Of a stretch of DNA of 64,000 bases, positions 39,929-53,011 are shown in pieces; the first letter of the stretch is position 1; every line of letters starts with the position of its first letter. Source of the stretch: Malania oleifera (lineage: Eukaryota; Streptophyta; Magnoliopsida; Santalales; Ximeniaceae); the NCBI RefSeq assembly GCF_029873635.1, contig NC_080420.1, forward strand, positions 124,335,958-124,399,957, in the 5' to 3' direction. The notes below the pieces were generated by a model that saw only the letters and a list, made by a program, of their open reading frames with translations, did not search any database and was not told the DNA's origin. The position numbers and the translations under genes were made by a program.

Positions 39929-41891
39929 ATTTTAAGGAGATTCAATATATGGAGCATACAGTTGAGAAATCGAGTGAAAATGTTGGGGATCTCAATAAGT
40001 CTTTTTGATTTAAAGGAGACCACTTCAAGAGGTGGAAAGACAAGGTACTATTTTACCTTAGCCTCCTCAAAGTTGCTTATGTTCTCACGAGAAGGATAAA
40101 AAAAAATTGATACCGAAAAAATGAATGAAGATGAGTTGGTCAATCACAACGAGAAATTAGAACAAAACGAAAAAAAAATGAGTATAAATGTTATGATTAT
40201 TATGATACTACTTACTCCTCTGCAAAGAAAATCTGGAAAACTAAGTAGAATAAGTATGATATTGAGGAGGCAAGAACGGAAAAATATGCAGCTAACCGAT
40301 TTTTCCGCTATCAAATGGTGACGAAAAATCTATCATGGAGCCAGCACAAGACTTCCAAATGATAGTGGCAGAGGTTACATCGGAAAGGATCAAGATTGGA
40401 GACAATCTTGTTGTGACTAAAATTATTGACAAGTTACCCCCATCTTGGAGATAATTCTAGAAGAGCATGCGCCACAAATAGAAATATATGTCTCTTGAAA
40501 CCTTGATCACTCGAATTCACGTAAAAGAGGAGGCAAGAAGGCAAGATGCAATTACACAAGAAAGTGGTAATACCAATAACGGTAATACCACAAAGGTGAA
40601 TTTAATTGCTTCCGAATATAATACTTTGCCCAAAGGTTTTTTTCCTAAAAACCCTCAATTAAAACTGAAGAGGAGAAATATAAAAAATAACAATAGGCCT
40701 CACAAAATGAATAGGGGCAACCCTAATCAAAAGAATTTGAACTAAGGACCCCTTCACAAGCAAAACAACAATATTTGTTATGTTTGTGGCAAAAGTGGGC
40801 ATATTGCTCGAAATTACAAATTTCGAAAATGTGGGCCTTTCCTTCAATCTAATATAGTTAAGGAACCATTTGTGACAATTCTAACTGATATAAATATGGT
40901 CCACAATATTGAGGGGTGATGGACAGACTCAAGTGTTAATAGGCATGTCTGTTATGATAAATCTAGGTTTAAGGTGTATACTCCTTTTAAGGAACCCAAA
41001 ACTATTATACTTGGTGATTCATATACCACTAAGGTACTTGGAAGTGGTGAGGTTGAATTGAAGTTTACTTCTAGAAGAGTATTAGTATCAAAATATGTAT
41101 ATTTTACTCCTTCCATGAGAAAGAATTTGGTGTCCGGTTTTCTCCTTAACAAGGTCGGGTTTAAACAAAACATGGAATCTAACTAATATGTAATTACTAA
41201 GAATGAGATATTTGTGGGCAAAGGTTATGCTTGTGATAGGATGTTTAAATTCAGCATTAAGAATAACAATATAACATTTTCAAGTTCTGTTTATATGCTC
41301 TTTTCGTTAAATTTTTGGCATGCTCGTTTATGTCTTATTAATAGTAGATATGTAGGAATCATGATTGATTTGGGATTAATTCCAAATGTTGATAAGAATT
41401 TTGATAAATGTGAATCATGTAGTAAAACTAAAATAACAAGAGGGCTTCATAACTACATTGAAAGAAATATTGAATTATTAGACTTAATTCACACAGATTT
41501 GTGTGAATTTGAAGGAATTTTAACTCATGGAGGAAATAGATATTTTATCACTTTTGTTGATGATTTTTCAAAGTTTACGCATATGTATTTGTTGAAAAAT
41601 AAAAGTGATGCTCTTCTAAAATTTAAAAATTTCCTCCTCGAAGTTGAAAATCAGTTTAGTAGAAATTAAGAGAATTAGAAATGATAGAGGTCGTGAGTAT
41701 GAATCTTTTGAATATAACTCATTTGTAGAATTCTTGGGAATTATCCATGAAGTCACTCCACCTTATTCGCCTGAATCAAATGGCAGAGCTAAGAGGAAAA
41801 ATAAAACTTTAATAGGTTTGACTAATGCCATGCTAATAGAATCAGGTGCACCTCCTAATCTTTGGGGAGAAGCAATTTTAACTGCTTCTCA

Positions 41892-42124
41892 TGTAGAAAC
41901 CCAAAAAAAAAAATTAATTAATTAATTAAATAATAATGAATATTGAGTAAATAGTATAATATAATTAAATGATATATTAATATAATATAATTTAATATAA
42001 GGATATAAGATTATGATCTTATGATATGTATATATATACACACAAATATCTTCTTATGATATATATATATATCTAAAGGAAGAACGAAACTTCCTTAGGA
42101 AGTTTTCCAAGACCCCCTCACGGT

Positions 42125-42191
<67 letters not shown>

Positions 42192-43588
42192 AACCCCTTT
42201 CTCTTTCCTCAATTTATTCGGCAAATCCTGCACCGATTGAAGAACGGAAAATATCCGTGGGTTCCAAATTAGAACACCAATATTTTAACTGGAGTAGATT
42301 CGTCATTTGTGCGTCATAGGTGCCACTCCTGGGATAAGGTAAGAGGAATATATTATGTCAATTTTTATTAAATTTGAACCGATTAAACGAAAGTATAAGA
42401 TTGTAGGGTTAAACGATTTGAACAGTTGAAATTATTAGTTTGAGTTATTAAACATGTTTGGTAAAGGATTAAATTGAGTAGGGTTGATCATCTCCATTCT
42501 CTTTTAAATATGAATTCTTAGGTTATTATAAACTGTGGAGATGAACATATCGTTATTTTTAGGAATGAATTCAAGCATATTATGATATATTTTCTACAAG
42601 CTATATATTACAGTATGGTTAACACTTAAATTGTGTGACATGAGATTAATTCTTCATAATAAACCGGTTGTGATTATTGTGGTGGATAAACTTATATGTT
42701 TGGGTGATGTGTGGTTATTCGTGTATTTCGCAATATAACGTTAGCAGACATGAGGAATTCGTTATATTGTCCTTGATATAAATCGCAATATAACGTTGGC
42801 AGGATATGAGGAGTTCGTTATATTGTCATTTATATAAATGAAGTAAAATGTTGGCAGGCCTAAGGAGTTCATTTTACTGATTTACTATGAATAGGTCATT
42901 GTGAGAGTGTAATAGTGGATGTCTGTTGTGAAATACGTGCTGAGAATGATAGGGAGGGATGCTCAGTACATAGAGGGAACGATGGGGAGGGATGCCTTGA
43001 GAACCACGAGAAGCGAAGTATTTGTGCATTATCCTTTGTGGGTGTGAGTACATGTATGTGAATTAAATGTATTGTGATTGTGGATGTGTTATGGTATTAC
43101 GAATTATACGTGTATGCAGATTTCTTTGGTATGATTGATGATATATGTGTGAATACAGTTTATGAGTGTCCTTACAGTTGTAGTTGATTAACAAACGGTT
43201 ATGTTTTGTATATACTAAAACTCATGTTAGCTACACACTGGTAATAATCTATTCCGTCTTACTAAGAAGTGTCTCACCTTATTATACAACTCATTTTTTT
43301 CAGGACCTTCTAGGGATCGAGCTTAGCCAGCTCCAGGGCAGGGTTGGATAGTTTAGAATAATGTGAGTGGTTGTAAGAACTTGAAGTATTTAAATTTATG
43401 TTTTAAATTCCTGGTTATGTAATATGGTTGAATGGATACACCTTTTTGGATGCATAGTATAGTACTTTAGTATTTTATTTGAGGATGTTTAATTATATTC
43501 CGCTACTTGGATGATATTTATGGTATCATAGATCTGTGAATGGAACACATAACACCCCGGGCCCTACTCTCAGGTTCGGGGCGTTACA
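41892..43588 (+). mobile_element. solo LTR P, nested in the integrase region of Copia A
   Basis: 1,697 bp from TGTAGAAACCC to GGTTCGGGGCGTTACA, with a perfect duplication TCTCA (41887-41891, 43589-43593). Removing it lines the two integrase pieces up again. It contains a long (CT)n leader tract, a GTGTCTCACC block (near 43268) and CGCAATATAACGTT duplications (about 42730 and 42787). Same subfamily as C. Confidence 0.92.
42128..42188. repeat. (CT)n microsatellite in P
   Basis: 61 bp of uninterrupted CT dinucleotides, in the transcribed-leader position of the LTR. Confidence 0.95.
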
Positions 43589-46130
43589 TCTCATATATTG
43601 AATAAAGTGTCACACAAAAAGACCAAAGTTACTCCGTTTGAACTTTGGAAAGGGCATAAGCCTATTTTAGATTAGCTCAGAGTTTGGGGTTGTTTAGCCT
43701 TCGTAAGGCTCAGATACCCTAAAAGACCTAAATTAGTTGCTTCAACTTCTACTTGTGTTTTTCTTGGATATTCTATTCATAGTACAACCTATAGATTTTT
43801 AGACGTAGAGAATAATGTTATCTTTAAATCAGGGGATGCAATCTTTCATGAAGAGAAGTTTCCGTTTAAAACTAGAGATAGTGGGAGTAAAAATGTTGGT
43901 GATAATGTTGTTTCTGAATCTAGCTCATCCACTCCTAAATTAAAGAATAAAACAAATTTGGAGATTGAGCCGAGAAGGAGTAAAAGAGCTAGAGTTGAGA
44001 AGGATTTTAGTCCTAATTATTATGTCAATATTTTAGAGGAAAGTCAAATTATTTTACAAGATGCATTAACATCACCTGATGGAGTTTTTTGGAAAGAGGC
44101 TGTGAATGATGAGATGGAATCTCTAATTTCCAATAAAACATGGAAATTAGTAGAATTACCATCGGGTTGTAAAACCATTGGGTGCAAATGGGTCCTTAAA
44201 AAGAAACTCAAACCGGATGGGTTAATAGACAAGTATAACTATATAAGGCACATCTTGTAGCCAAAGGCTATAAACAAAAAGAAGATCTTGATGTGTTTGA
44301 TACTTTTTCTCTAGTTTCTAAAAGTACATCCATTAGGTTGTTAATTACAATTGCTGCAATTTATAATCCACAAATTCATCAAATGAATGTGAAAAATTGC
44401 TTTTTTACATGGAGACCTAGATGAAGAAATTTATATGGATCAACCCAAAGGTTTTATAGAGCCTGACCAGGAAAACAAAATATGTAAGTTAATTAAGTCG
44501 CTTTATGGATTAAAACAAGCACCAAAACAGTGGCATGAAAAATTTGATTCCTACATGATTGAGAATGGATATAAATCAAATGAATCTGACAAGTGTGTCT
44601 ACTATAAATCTTGGGAAGATTCACATGTTATTATTAGCCTTTATGTGGATGACTTGCTCATTTTTTATTCAAATTTGCATATCATAAATAAAACAAAAAC
44701 ATTGCTCAAAAAACATTTTGAGTTGAAAGATTTAAGTGAGGCTAATATTATTTTAGGCATGAAAATTACAAGATCGTGTGAGGGTATTTTTCTTGATCAG
44801 TCGCATTGCATTGAAATTTTTTTGAATAAATATGATTATAATAATTGCAAGCATGTTACTACTTCTTTTGATTCAAGTAATCACTTATTTTCTGTTAAGA
44901 ATAAAAATGGATTGGTTAATCAAGAGAAATATAATAGCATTATTGGTAGCCAGAGATATGCAACTGATTTAACTAGACTTGACATTGCATATGTAGTAGG
45001 AATACTTAGTAGATTTTCGAGCAAGCTGGGTAGAGAACATTGGAATTCTCTTGAATGTGTAATGAAATATTTAGTTGGTACAAAAAATTATGACTTATTT
45101 TTTACCAAGTATCTTGTCGTACTTAAAGGTTTTTTGTGATGCTCATTGGAATACTTTGTCAGGTGATTCTCTCTCTACCACATGTTATATTTTTTACTTT
45201 AGGTGGTGTTGCTATTTGTTGGAAATCTAAAAAACAAACAATAATTGATAAGTTACTATATGGAAGCTAAGCTTATTCTTTAGCATCGGCTAGTGAAGAA
45301 GCAAGTTGGTGAAGAGATATGTTGTATGAAATCCCATTTTGGGGGGAAAAAAAATACCACATATCCTAAATAATTGTGATAGTATTGTTGCAATTGGTAG
45401 AGTGAACAACCATTATTATAACGGTAAATCTAGACTCATAAGAATAAAATATAGTACTGTGAAATCATATTTGAGTAGTGGCATTGTTACATTAACTAAG
45501 GCCTTAGCAAGAGAAAGAGTTTGGAATACATCGAGGGGGATAGGATTAAAGCCCGTAAAATCATGAACCACGTATAAGGATACCCAACTCGAGGATCAGA
45601 GATCCTAATTGGGTTTAATGGGAAGAACGAATCATATGGTAGTCGTAAGAAATGCACTATTATTTTTAAGCTCATCTCTATGATGTAAGTGCATTTATCC
45701 TGTAACGGAGGAGGTTGAGTTTTTAAAACTCTTAATGATAATTTGTATCTCTTATGAGTGGGGTGTCGGAGTTAAAGGAGCACCCTTGTTAGATTTCACC
45801 TATGTGAGCATGAGAGCGGGGCCGCTATCTATGAGAATTGAACTTATTCTCAAATATGTTCATGAAACTAGGATTAGCACAAGGTCGAAACGTGCTAACT
45901 ATTAAAATTCATGTCAAAACCTAAATGATTATGTGTGAGCAATAATGTTTTATTTCCCTTAGGTAGTCATAGTTCAAGTCTGAGACTACTACTGACTATG
46001 GAGTAAAGATTACTGTTCACTAAGTGAAGGTTCAATGTAGAACACACCTTCATTATGCATAATTATTCATCTTTATTTGTTAAACTCTTTACATGCATGA
46101 TACATACATAATATTAAAATGAGGGGGAAT

Positions 46131-46780
46131 TGTTAGTGTATTTTAAGATTATTATTATATTATTTGTGTATTATAATATTATTATTTTATTTACTATCTT
46201 GGAAAAGAACATGCACCTTGGAATTGGGTTATGTATTTATATTTAGTTGGGTCATTCGTTCATGTATTTCATAAATGCATAAGATTAATTATATGAATGA
46301 ACCTTGAATCTAGGTTTGTATCTACTTAATACATACATATCTTAATTATTAAGTACATAGAGAATGAATGGTCATTTTGTGCCTATAAATAGACCCATGA
46401 CGCTTTAGCACAACACATCAATCTCTTCTCTTCATTTTTATTATATAATCTTTCTTCTGAGTTTAAAGAGTTTGACAAACAAAGAAATGTATTTTCTTTT
46501 CTTTTTTGTTGAACTTTGGGCTCCTCCGTTTGTGCATAATTGGAAAGAGTCGTACGATTCAAATTGGACTGTTGTATCTTGGGGGAGACAAGTCTTGAGG
46601 AGTTCTGCTGCACTGATTCGTGGGTTAAGCTAATAAATCACAGAGGGCTTTAATCTCCTTAAAGAGAGCGAAAAATATATGCCTTAGTTTTTTTTTTTTT
46701 TTTTTTTTTTGTGGATCGTGGTTATATTTATATTTATTTATATCTAAGTTTTATCATTTTATATTATTAATTTTCTAACA
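46131..46780 (+). repeat. Copia A 3' LTR
   Basis: Intact 650-bp LTR, TGTTAGTGTATT to TTCTAACA, with TATA-like CTATAAATAG at 46383-46392. Confidence 0.9.
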
Positions 46781-48640
46781 ATATTGTTCAGTATCATTTT
46801 TTAAATGCAAAAAACTATTTTGTACTTTTTTAGCAAATATTGAGGGGAGGGAATGAGGGTGGGGAGCCTTGTGGCCCAAGGATGCTATCACAAAGTGGGA
46901 AGCCTTGTGGGCAAGGGACGCCCTAAGAGGAGGGAATGTATCTTTAATTGTGAAAAATATTTTTAAATTTTAAATTCCAATTTAAAATAATTATAAAAAT
47001 ATCATCTTATTTTCTACTTTCCAAAGAAAGTTCAAAAACATCTTTTTTTTTTTTTTTTTTAAAGTATGTATTTTGTTAAAAAAAAACATCATATTATTAT
47101 TTTTTATTTTTAAAAAAATTTTTAAATTTAAAAGTAAAATAAAAATAAATGTTCAAAAAATAATTTACAAGCATGCTCTTGGCTTTTTTTTTTTTTTTTT
47201 TTAAAGCTAAAATGTTCATTTATTTCTTGAGAATGATTTTTTGGGCAAAAGATAATGTTTGACAAAAAAAATCTAAAGTTAAAAAGTTTTACGAAATTTT
47301 TTGGAGTGTTGATTTTTGAGAAGCTTAGATTGTTAATTTATTATCACGTAGTATTTTATGCTTATTGCAATAAATAATGTATTAATGACTAAAAATTCAT
47401 CCTCTGTGAAAAAAATTGTACTTTTTGAGGGTCTGATTCAAATTTTAGCAAGAAGTTGTACAATAATTTTGGATTGATCGTGTGTGTGTGTATATATATA
47501 TATTGAGATTTTGATTGAATTTTTAATCATTGTTGTGCTATTTCAAGTATGTCAAAAGCAAAACATGTTATATAGATAATTTTTAAAAAAAATTATTTAG
47601 CTATTTGATGGTAAATTAATAAAGGGTATATGTCCCTAAAATTAAATGTCTAATAAGGTATATGATATTTTTAAAATTGAAAAAATATATGCATCTTTGT
47701 ACTAATATTTATGAGAAGAATAACTTTTACTTGTTTATTTTCAAGTTTTTTTAAAGAATAAAAATATCATCATAAAACTATTTATAAAAATATTTTTATT
47801 TATTTTTTAGTTATCATGCACGATAAAATTGTTCATGTAAAGTATATTTTGAAACATAATAATCAAGTAAAGTAAATATAATAATTTTATTTTGTTATGA
47901 TATTTTTAGTTTCTATCATATTTTCTAATATTATTTGACTAAAAGAAAAATGAAAATGTGCTTTATCAAGTTTTTAATTTATGTTAAACTTTAAAATATT
48001 AATGAAATAATTTTTAATTTTTAGTCTCTATTTGTAACTTTTAATTTTTGTTTTCGATTCTATAAATTTATTGACCCTTACAATTTTTAACAATTAAAAA
48101 ATATAGTGTCATTTTATTGGAAATAAAAAAAAAAAAAAAAACTATTTATCAAACATGCACTAATGTTTCTCTCACTCGCTCCGCTCCCTCTACTCAATCG
48201 TTTCCACCCCAACATCCAAAGTGTCTCCTTCAAATCGAACCGCCAGACTTGCGTTCTCATCTCCATTACTTCCTGTTTGACGTTTACGGAGAAAACCCAC
48301 CAAATGATTTTCAATGCTTGAACTTTGAAAAGAAGAAAAAGCTTTGCTGCGCAGTCGTATAAGTATTGGGTGCTCTTGATTTGAGTTTTTCATTGGTAAT
48401 GTTATACTTAATATTCAATTTTTAAAAAATTTTTCATTTCTTTTCCCCTCGTTTTCTTGGCAATCACATGGATGGTATCCATTATACCTTGTCTGGTCCT
48501 GTGCTTTGTGATTGAGCTCTGTTGCTGATTTTTTATATTTATTTTGTTGGGTTTTGGGTCTTGATTTCGATGCTTTGTTTTGATTGAGAACTGCATTGTT
48601 ATTTATTTCTTTGAATTAAGATTATGGAAGATGTTGGATT
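46781..48640. other. AT-rich spacer, no gene recognised
   Basis: Long T and A runs (near 46688, 47046, 47188), a short (TG)n(TA)n tract near 47480, and no domain in any frame. 48160-48640 is less AT-rich, with a CT-rich stretch and intron-like T-rich sequence. It could be a captured first exon of a host gene, but no protein could be recognised. Confidence 0.5.
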
Positions 48641-48769
48641 GTTAGGATGTTACCCGCGATGGATGAATTGCATACTCTAGGAACATTTGTTTATTGCTTC
48701 CAAAGCCCCCTTCTCATTTTGATTTTATATGTTCTTATGTCTAATTCTTGTTATTCTTCTAGTTTTGCT

Positions 48770-50785
48770 ACTTTTTTAGTTTCTCTTCATTCCCATTGTG
48801 AGCCTGCTTCCTACAAGGAGGCAGCCCTTGACTCTCTTTGTTAATAGGCTATGAAAGAAGAACTTGCTACTCTTCATAAGACCAGCAGGTGGGAGTTGGT
48901 ACCCCTTCCCCCTGGTAAAACAGTAGTGGGATGTCGCTGGGTCTACAAGATCAAAACTAAGTATGATGATTTTATTGAAAGATATAAGGCCCGGTTGGTT
49001 GTAAAATGGTTTACTCAAAAAGTTGGTTTTGATTATGAGGAGACATTTGCACCAGTTGCTAAGATAACATCTGTACGTACTTTGATTGCAGTAGCTTCTA
49101 TTAACCAATGGAACCTCTCACTGTTAGATTGTTGAGCTAAGATGGAAATGGAGTCTTGATGAGCCCTTTATGAGCTGTAGAGATACACAACCTTGATGAG
49201 CTGTGGAGAGCCAACTTTGATGCACTGGAGTGTCGGTGCTAATCCCAACTTGTCTCATTTAATCACCCCATTAAACTTCATTACCATCTTCCATTTATGT
49301 CCATCCCCATCCATCTATATAAATGGAGATGTTGTGCATGAAAATATGTGAGTGAATGTGAGAGTAATTGAGTTGAAGGTGAGAGAGAGGGAGGTGTGTG
49401 AGTTGAATTGAGTGGAGTGTAGTTGCTTCCTCCTCCTCTTGTATTTTCTCCCAGTTTTAGTGAAGTTCGGTGTGCTCCGTGGACGTTGGTCAGTTTGGAC
49501 CAAACCATGTTAAATCCTAGTGTTTATTTTGTTTGTTTATTTTTTCTTGTGGTGTGATTGTTGCTCCTAGAACCCCAACATAGATGTCAAGAATGCCTTC
49601 CTAAACGGGGATCTCAAAGAGGAAGTTTATATGTTTCCAACCCCTGGTGTTCCTCATCATCCAGGAGTGGTTTGTAGATTGAGGAAAGCTTTGTATGGTC
49701 TTAAACAAGCTCCCAAGGCTTGGTTTGAGATGTTCTCTGAAGTGCTTTGTTCTTTTGGCTTCCGCTCAAGTGATCATGATTCTGCCTTGTTTACTCATTC
49801 TACATCTGTTGGGCGTATTTATGTAGATGATATGATTTTAATTGGAAATGATAGAGATGGGATTGCACAGTTGAAATCAGAGTTGCACCACCACTTTGAT
49901 ATGAAAGATTTGGGACCTTTGAGATACTCTCTTGACATTGAGGTAGCCTATTCTCCTAAAGGTTATCTTCTTTCTCAGTCTAAATATGCAGTAGATGTCA
50001 TTCAAAAAGAACGTCTTACTGATATTCGAATGTAGAAACTCCTCTTGAACTTAATGTTCATTATACCTCTTCTGATGGGTTTCCATTGGTGGATCCAACT
50101 CTATTCCATACTATTGTTGGCAGTTTGGTTTATCTCTTCATCACTCGGCCTGATGTTACATATGCGGTTCATATTGTGACTTAGTTTTTCTCCTCTCCCG
50201 CTACAATCCATTGGGTTGCTGTTCTCCATATCTTATGTTATATTAGAGGGACATTGTATTAGAGTATATTACTCCTTTCTACATCTACTTTAGAACTTTG
50301 AGCTTATTCAGATGCTGATTGGGCTGGAGATTGTACAGACTACAAGTCCATAGCTAGTTTTTGTATTTTTCTTGGCGACTCTCTCATTTCTTGGAAAAGC
50401 AGATAGCAATTTGTAGTTTCTCGTTCTTCTACTTAGGCTGAGTATTGTGTCATGACTTCAACTACTGCTAAAATAGTTTGGTTGCGTTGGTTACTTGCTG
50501 ACATGGATGTCTTCCTTGCTGAACCCACTCCTATGTATTGTGACAACACCAATGCTATTCAGATTGCTTATAACTCTGTCTTTCATGAACGCACTAAGCA
50601 TATTGAAATTGATTGTCATCTCACACCACATCATCTTCACCTTGGTACTATTTCTCTCCTATTCATTTCCTCTACCATGCAATTGGCGGACTTCTTCACA
50701 AAGTCTCATACTATTGGCCGTTTCCAGTTTCTACTCGGCAAACTCTCGATGCTTCTCAGTGCGCCATCGTGAGTTTGAGGGGGGA
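48770..50785 (+). pseudogene. Copia N pol fragment (RT and RNase H), split by M
   Basis: It begins in the linker before RT (PASYKEAALDSL), then RT domain MKEELATLHKTSRWELVPLP (48851) and GCRWVYKIK. The frame is cut at LLD by solo LTR M, then resumes at 49586 with VKNAFLNGDLKEEVY, LYGLKQAPKAW and the active-site box YVDDM (49821-49835). A frameshift occurs near 50030. RNase H follows (SDADWAG at about 50310, D-N-T-N-A near 50540, then HIEIDCH). No gag, protease or integrase is present, so the element is 5'-truncated. Confidence 0.85.
49130..49580 (+). mobile_element. short solo LTR M inserted in Copia N
   Basis: 451 bp, TGTTGAGCTAAG to GAACCCCAACA, perfect duplication TAGAT (49125-49129, 49581-49585). 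TATA-like CTATATAAATGG sits at 49315-49326. The inverted TGTTG/CAACA ends fit a Copia LTR. Excision restores the RT reading LLDVKNAF. Confidence 0.9.
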
Positions 50786-50958
50786 TGTTAGATTATATAT
50801 AATATCTTATATATTAAGTAGGGGCACTTTAGTGTTTGTATAATTGGTTAGGCTTGTTAATTAGGTTTACTATCATGTAACTAGGGTTGGCTCTTGTACA
50901 ACTACTCTCTCTCCCTCTCTTTGTAATTGTATCTTGCATTGAAGTATGAATGTTAACA
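50786..50958 (+). repeat. Copia N 3' LTR
   Basis: It starts TGTTAGATTATATAT right after the polypurine tract TTTGAGGGGGGA and ends about ATGTTAACA. About 173 bp. No matching 5' LTR is found upstream. Confidence 0.65.
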
Positions 50959-51170
50959 CTTGGAATGTTCCAGCCTGTTTGAATATTGTCTAAAAGTCTC
51001 TTAAAGGAGTCTTCTCATTTCAGCTAGGATACATAGTTGGGTATGCTATATATAGAGCCTCCATAATATTTTTTTGGGACACTTTTTTCCCATTATCCTT
51101 TGTGAATCCTAGTTTTAAATTGTTTAGGAATTATGAGCAGTGGGGTTAGCCCCTGCTATGTTCCCCAGCC

Positions 51171-51440
51171 TTGTTATTCCCCTGTGATTCTACTATGGAA
51201 ATGAAACATTGTAGCATATCGAAGTTGGAATTCTTATCAAAGTTAAGCTGGCAACATTTTGCTGATCTTCTTGCAATTGTTCCCAAAGATTATGTTTTCC
51301 TTGGAGTTTGTTGTTTGGAAGTGCGCTTTGCATGCTATTCTTTGGACTTGGGGATCAAGAGGAATGTGAGAATTTTTTTTCTAGAAAGAAATTCCTTAAT
51401 GAATGAGAGGAAGAAGTACGAACTGTAGAGAGCAAGTGAT
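51171..51440 (+). pseudogene. L1-type LINE C-terminal fragment, plus strand
   Basis: Across two frames, about 51290-51400 reads FVVWKCALHAILWTWGSRGM, which resembles the tryptophan-rich C-terminal end of plant L1 ORF2. Stops and shifts are present; it is a small scrap. Confidence 0.5.
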
Positions 51441-51489
51441 CCTCCAAAGATCAGCTGAAAGCACTTATAAAAGTTCAGCTCTCCATCCC

Positions 51490-51880
51490 TTTAAAGCTTA
51501 GTCAAGGAAATCGCCCAAAAATTCCAAAAAGAATGTATCCAAAAATAAGTGAGAAGAATGACTCTATCTCATAACAAATGGAAAGATGTTGTTTTGACAT
51601 TAATTATTCTTGCATTTCTTTCATAAAAACATGCACTAAAGTCCACAAACTATTCATTTTTTGCTTATCCAAGCTTTACCAAATACAAAGAAAAGGGTAG
51701 CCCAAAGTTGTCTAGCCACTCAACAATGTAGGAAGAGATGCAAATTTATTTTTAGACTCTAGACACATTATGCAATACCTGGGCTGATAGCAATTCAGGG
51801 TGTCCTTGCATGTTACAACTCATTTGTGTTAATCCTGTGCTTTTTGATAGAAAAGAAGAGATTTAACAAAAGAAGAAAGA
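51490..51880 (-). pseudogene. L1-type LINE C-terminal fragment, minus strand
   Basis: Around 51720-51790 on the minus strand the frame gives CIMCLESKNKFASLPTLLS, a degenerate zf-RVT segment. It shares AGCCCAAA..TCTAGCCAC text with the L1 copy at 24180-24220. It lies tail to tail with the plus-strand scrap at 51171. Confidence 0.5.
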
Positions 51881-52000
51881 ACGTACACAAAATGGGGTAA
51901 AAATCATGTAAGGAGTCAAAGTGAATGCCATGATCAGCCTTAGTGACAGAAGACTGCCTACATCATTTAGGCGCCTATTTGCAATCTTTAGGACACTGTG

Positions 52001-52971
52001 TGTAACGACATGCTTTTAAAAGCCAACTTTTTTTTCTGAATACATTTATAAATATAATATATAGCCAATCTCTCTGCATTACCTGCTGAAAACATCTCAG
52101 GTCCAAGGGAGCACTGAGGAAAACTCTGTACGCAATACATTCCTAAGCAACGGTAAACATAAAAACTATAAACAATATTTACAATACTAGAAATCTGAAA
52201 AGTCCCAAAATATACATTACGAAGTTCCCAGTGACATCCTTCAAAACCCTGGGATCTACCCTAAACAACCAACGCCTTAGAAACACTCACCCTTTCAGAA
52301 AAGGCAGCGCAAAAACTTCTCTACCCACAAGCCTAATCTGCTCGCCTAATTGGATCACCTGAAAAATGTTAAGTCATTGGGATGTGACACACTCAATAAG
52401 AGGAAATATGCTATTACTAGTGTGTGGCAACTGAGTTAGATATTTAATTTACTAATATAGTACTGAAACTGTAAAGCTGCTAGTCTAGTATACTGTACAG
52501 ATCACATTAATTATAGTTCAAAATACAACTGGATATCTAAGTTTTCTAGTCACACATAATTTTATATTATAATAAAACTGCTGCTGCATTGTATATCTGT
52601 ATATATATATTTATATAGAAACATCTGTGATAATACCCTGGGAACTGATGTCATGATTTAACCCCTCATGACAGGGTTGTGCGGCTCGTAGGCGGGACTT
52701 ACTCTGGTTGGCCTACCAGACAAGTCAATCTGAATCTCTATCAACCAATAATTTGGCCCACTGCAGTCTCTCCGGGCACACTACTACCTCGTCAAACCGG
52801 CCACCTTAACCTAGTCTTCTGGGGAGACTGCAATCTCTCCTGGCACGGTTGGACGGAATCCACACACTATCTGAGGTATGTGGTTGCATTCTGATATAAA
52901 ATAGCAACAGTACCATGCTCTGCTGTCTGAATCTGATTGAATATTTCCACAGGGTATGATACTATTTAGTA

Positions 52972-53011
<40 letters not shown>

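Larger units (their letters stand above)
39949..45566 (+). pseudogene. Copia A gag-pol, degenerate and split by P
   Basis: Gag starts at 39949 (MEHTVEKSSENVG) and meets a stop at 40007. The zinc knuckle is at 40776-40817 (CYVCGKSGHIARNY): the fourth ligand Cys is Tyr. Protease near 40921 reads W-T-D-S-S, with a stop just before it. Gag-pre-integrase FWHARL (41317) and C-E-S-C lead into the integrase (HTDLCEF, FVDDFSKF, then a frameshift at about 41665). Solo LTR P cuts the integrase at 41892. The frame resumes after 43589, with the GCKWVLKKKLKPDG RT start (about 44180), a frameshift near 44240, LYGLKQAPKQW, and an intact RT active-site box YVDDL (44642-44656). RNase H remnants run to about 45566 (LARERVWNTSRG). 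Non-functional. Confidence 0.88.
29639..46780 (+). mobile_element. Copia-type LTR retrotransposon A, interrupted by B, C(D) and P
   Basis: LTRs begin TGTTAGT and end TTCTAACA. The 3' LTR is 46131-46780 (650 bp), preceded by the polypurine tract GAGGGGGAAT. The 5' LTR survives as three blocks, 29639-29686, 34901-35101 and 39541-39928, split by Copia B and by solo LTR C. The domain order protease, integrase, RT, RNase H marks it as Ty1/Copia. By eye the middle LTR block differs from the 3' LTR at roughly 20 of 190 positions, so the element is not young. No clear tRNA-Met primer site follows the 5' LTR and the outer flanks (TATAA, ATATT) do not form a clean duplication. Confidence 0.85.

Noticed and set aside
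46131-46780. Copia A as a recently active element
   Set aside because: Its two LTRs differ at many positions and gag-pol has numerous stops, a lost zinc ligand and an insertion in integrase.
48160-48640. First exon and intron of a host gene
   Set aside because: The CT-rich leader and T-rich stretch look gene-like, but no reading frame with recognisable protein continues and the downstream sequence is Copia N.
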